Shown in pieces: positions 62,608 through 64,000 of a stretch of DNA of 64,000 bases (its first letter is position 1; every line of letters starts with the position of its first letter). Below the pieces are notes generated by a model. That model ran no database searches. It had not been told where the DNA came from and worked only from the letters and a program-made list of their open reading frames with translations. Origin of the DNA: Stutzerimonas stutzeri (GTDB lineage Bacteria > Pseudomonadota > Gammaproteobacteria > Pseudomonadales > Pseudomonadaceae); NCBI RefSeq assembly GCF_000219605.1, contig NC_015740.1, positions 806,001-870,000 on the forward strand, in the 5' to 3' direction. The position numbers were made by a program, and so were the translations under genes.

Positions 62608-63280
62608 GCGGCACCTCCGAGGCATCGAACAACGGTTGGTAGCCAAGTCGGGCGTAGATGCCCAGCTGCAGCAGGCGCTGGTGGCCGGGCAGGATCTCGC
62701 CGGCCATCAGCTGCGGGCGGCTGGCGTAGTAGCTGCCCCAGTCGGCCAGCTCCTCGCCCATCCGCGCCGGGTCGGCCGGGGCCAGCGCCAGTGGCTCCAG
62801 GGCCAGGCGCTGGAAGCTGTTGAGCAGGGCCGGCGTGCCGGTGAACACCACCCAGCGAAAGCCCTGGGCGACCAGCAGATCGGTCAGCGCGACGATCAGG
62901 AGCCGCGCCGAGGCGCTGCCGAAGGCCGCCAGGTTGCCGACCTCGACGATCTCCTCGCGCGGCACCGAGCGGCCGCTGCGGCGGGCAACGGCCAGCTCGA
63001 TGGGTTCGTCCAGGTACCGTTCGAGAAACAGCGGGCGACGCTGCGCGCTGCGCAGGCCGACCGCGCCCTGCACCTCGCCGTTGTCGCCATGCAGGCCAAG
63101 CAGGCAGGGCATGAAGTGACGCACCCGGGCGCCGTAATGCTCGGCGAAGCGCTGGCGAATGAAGTCTTCAAGGGCCACGCGCCGCGGGTTCTTGCCGGCC
63201 TGTGTCAGTTGCAGGCAGAGCGAGGGCTCGCGGCCGATGCGGGCCAGTATGTCGGTGTGATCAACCCAGGGCAGTTCCAT
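62591..63280 (-). CDS. 'Thermostable haemolysin' family protein (GNAT-like)
   Basis: 229 aa, first gene of the minus-strand cluster. It matches the T_hemolysin family (Vibrio delta-VPH type): ARVRHFMPCLLGLHGDNGEVQGAVGLRSA, LFLERYLDEPIE, IVEVGNLAAF and WVVFTGTPAL. The fold pattern (FL-E-YL ... EVGNLA ... acyl-pocket) is that of GNAT/autoinducer-synthase-like acyltransferases rather than a pore-former. No signal peptide. Acyl transfer is inferred. The gene starts 46 nt from a perfect CTTAAG-N5-CTTAAG box. Confidence 0.8.
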   Translation of the reverse strand: MELPWVDHTDILARIGREPSLCLQLTQAGKNPRRVALEDFIRQRFAEHYGARVRHFMPCLLGLHGDNGEVQGAVGLRSAQRRPLFLERYLDEPIELAVARRSGRSVPREEIVEVGNLAAFGSASARLLIVALTDLLVAQGFRWVVFTGTPALLNSFQRLALEPLALAPADPARMGEELADWGSYYASRPQLMAGEILPGHQRLLQLGIYARLGYQPLFDASEVPHAACN

Positions 63281-63325
63281 CGGGGAACCTCGTTTAGAAG
63301 CCTGGGCCGATTGTTGGTGGGCAAA

Positions 63326-63342
63326 CTTAAGGCAGTCTTAAG
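63326..63342. promoter_or_regulatory. Perfect PmrA/QseB/BqsR-type box
   Basis: CTTAAG-GCAGT-CTTAAG; equals TTAAG-N6-TTAAG, the BqsR consensus, and YTTAAK-N5-YTTAAK, the PmrA consensus. Because CTTAAG is itself palindromic, the site reads equally on both strands and lies in the gap between two divergent genes. Confidence 0.75.
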
Positions 63343-63517
63343 TCGCCGAAGCCGTCAGAACGCTGACATTTTCTTCACATTCGCTGGGCTATGGTCGCGG
63401 CGCTCGGGGTCGAGCCACCGGTGCTCCAGCTGCGCCAGAGGCCCATCGAACGCTGGCCGGCCGACCACCGAAGCAGCTATCGCAAGCAGAGCGAGCCGCG
63501 AAGAGGAAGGCCAGCAG

Positions 63518-64000
63518 ATGCAGATTCATCCATACCCCGCGCCACGCCCGGCCACAGGCTCGGGCTGCCATTACCGGCTGTTCGGCCTGCTCGCATTGCT
63601 GCTGATCGGCCTGGGCGCGAGCATCGCGCTGCATTGGAACGAGCGGCTGTATTTCCACCTGACCCATCAGTGGAACGTCAGCGCGCACGATCCGGCGCTG
63701 CGTTGGCTGCCGGGCTATCGGGTAGCCATCGACGCCCGACCGATCGAGGGCATCAGCCGCAACCTCTCGGCGATCACCTACGACAGCGATCTCGACCGGC
63801 TGCTTGGCGTGATCAATGGCGGGCCGACGGAAATCGTCGCGTTGAGCAAGCGCGGCGAGCTGCTCGAGCGCTACCCGCTGGAAGGCTTCGGCGATATCGA
63901 GGGGCTGACCTATATGGGTGGCGGCCGGGTTGCGGTGTCCGACGAGCGTGCCCAGCGGATCAGCATCTTCCAGCTGCCGACACTGGCGCGCAGCATCAAT
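63518..64000 (+). CDS. SdiA-regulated-domain (YjiK-like) protein, 3' part outside window
   Basis: Open from the ATG at 63518 (GAGGAAGG seven bases upstream) to the window end (161 codons). One N-terminal membrane segment (about 22-39, LFGLLALLLIGLGASIAL). The following part reads GISRNLSAITYDSDLDRLLG and GFGDIEGLTYMGGGRVAVSDE, typical of SdiA-regulated beta-propeller proteins. Function unknown. Divergent from the haemolysin-family gene and sharing the intergenic CTTAAG box. Confidence 0.82.
   Translation, partial: MQIHPYPAPRPATGSGCHYRLFGLLALLLIGLGASIALHWNERLYFHLTHQWNVSAHDPALRWLPGYRVAIDARPIEGISRNLSAITYDSDLDRLLGVINGGPTEIVALSKRGELLERYPLEGFGDIEGLTYMGGGRVAVSDERAQRISIFQLPTLARSIN

Noticed and set aside
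62591..63280. Reading the 'thermostable haemolysin' gene as a toxin
   Set aside because: There is no signal peptide or amphipathic pore-forming pattern, and the operon is enzymatic; the family name comes from early Vibrio work, so a GNAT-like enzyme role is more plausible.
1..64000. CRISPR arrays, tRNA or rRNA genes, prophage or insertion-sequence transposases
   Set aside because: No regularly spaced repeats, cloverleaf-type sequences or transposase/integrase reading frames were recognised; the repeats seen are isolated or paired short elements.

Overview
The window is GC-rich, almost fully coding DNA from a denitrifying gamma-proteobacterium. Gene content and order point to Pseudomonas sensu lato, most likely the Stutzerimonas (P. 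stutzeri) or P. mendocina neighbourhood. Relevant features are narXL next to narK-narK-narGHJI with moaA, moaB and moeA, a Dnr-type regulator, hpd-hmgA-fahA-maiA, and Crc/Hfq-type A-rich leaders. This assignment is inferred from gene content; no database search was run. No rRNA, tRNA, prophage, insertion sequence or CRISPR array was recognised.

Layout. 0-1.1 kb: small periplasmic PepSY proteins and a CusF-like copper protein. 1.3-4.2 kb: a pseudouridine synthase, a Nei/Fpg glycosylase and a PRPP synthetase-like gene, with two dispersed repeats. 4.3-8.2 kb (minus): 3-hydroxybutyrate dehydrogenase with GntP and AtoE permeases. 8.8-20.1 kb: an amino-acid and aromatic catabolic block. It holds an Lrp regulator diverging from a fused indolepyruvate:ferredoxin oxidoreductase, then a Leu/Phe dehydrogenase, an NSS transporter and the homogentisate pathway. 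A second NSS transporter follows. 21.9-36.9 kb: mixed housekeeping and signalling genes (MCP, PfpI-like protein, EAL protein, DEAD-box helicase, LysE/AraC pair, AdhP, HI0933-like flavoprotein, HDAC-like protein, GNAT, TesB, HAD, zinc peptidase, DUF411, DUF4345).

36.9-56.2 kb is a complete nitrate-respiration island. It contains a Dnr regulator, a secreted protein with two NarX-like nitrate-box motifs, narL, narX, two narK types separated by a universal stress protein gene, narGHJI, a parvulin-type isomerase, moaA, a candidate Moco riboswitch, moaB and moeA. The narX-narK gap carries IHF, NarL and ANR/Dnr sites that I could read directly.

56.2-63.3 kb (minus) is the least explained part. A tightly packed unit encodes a 'thermostable haemolysin' (GNAT-like) protein, an AMP-dependent ligase, a haem-oxygenase-like diiron oxidase, an SDR, a TPR lipoprotein-size protein, a QseBC/PmrAB-like two-component system and a cytochrome b561. 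CTTAAG-N5-CTTAAG boxes, the kind bound by PmrA/QseB/BqsR regulators, lie about 46 nt before the first gene and 47 nt before the cytochrome gene. A weaker copy precedes the PepSY gene at the window start. I regard this as a candidate self-regulated small-molecule biosynthesis locus.

A second cross-window signal is an exact or near-exact AANAANAA (Crc/Hfq) motif in the leaders of essentially all catabolic transcription units between 4.3 and 20.2 kb. I did not see it in the nar genes.
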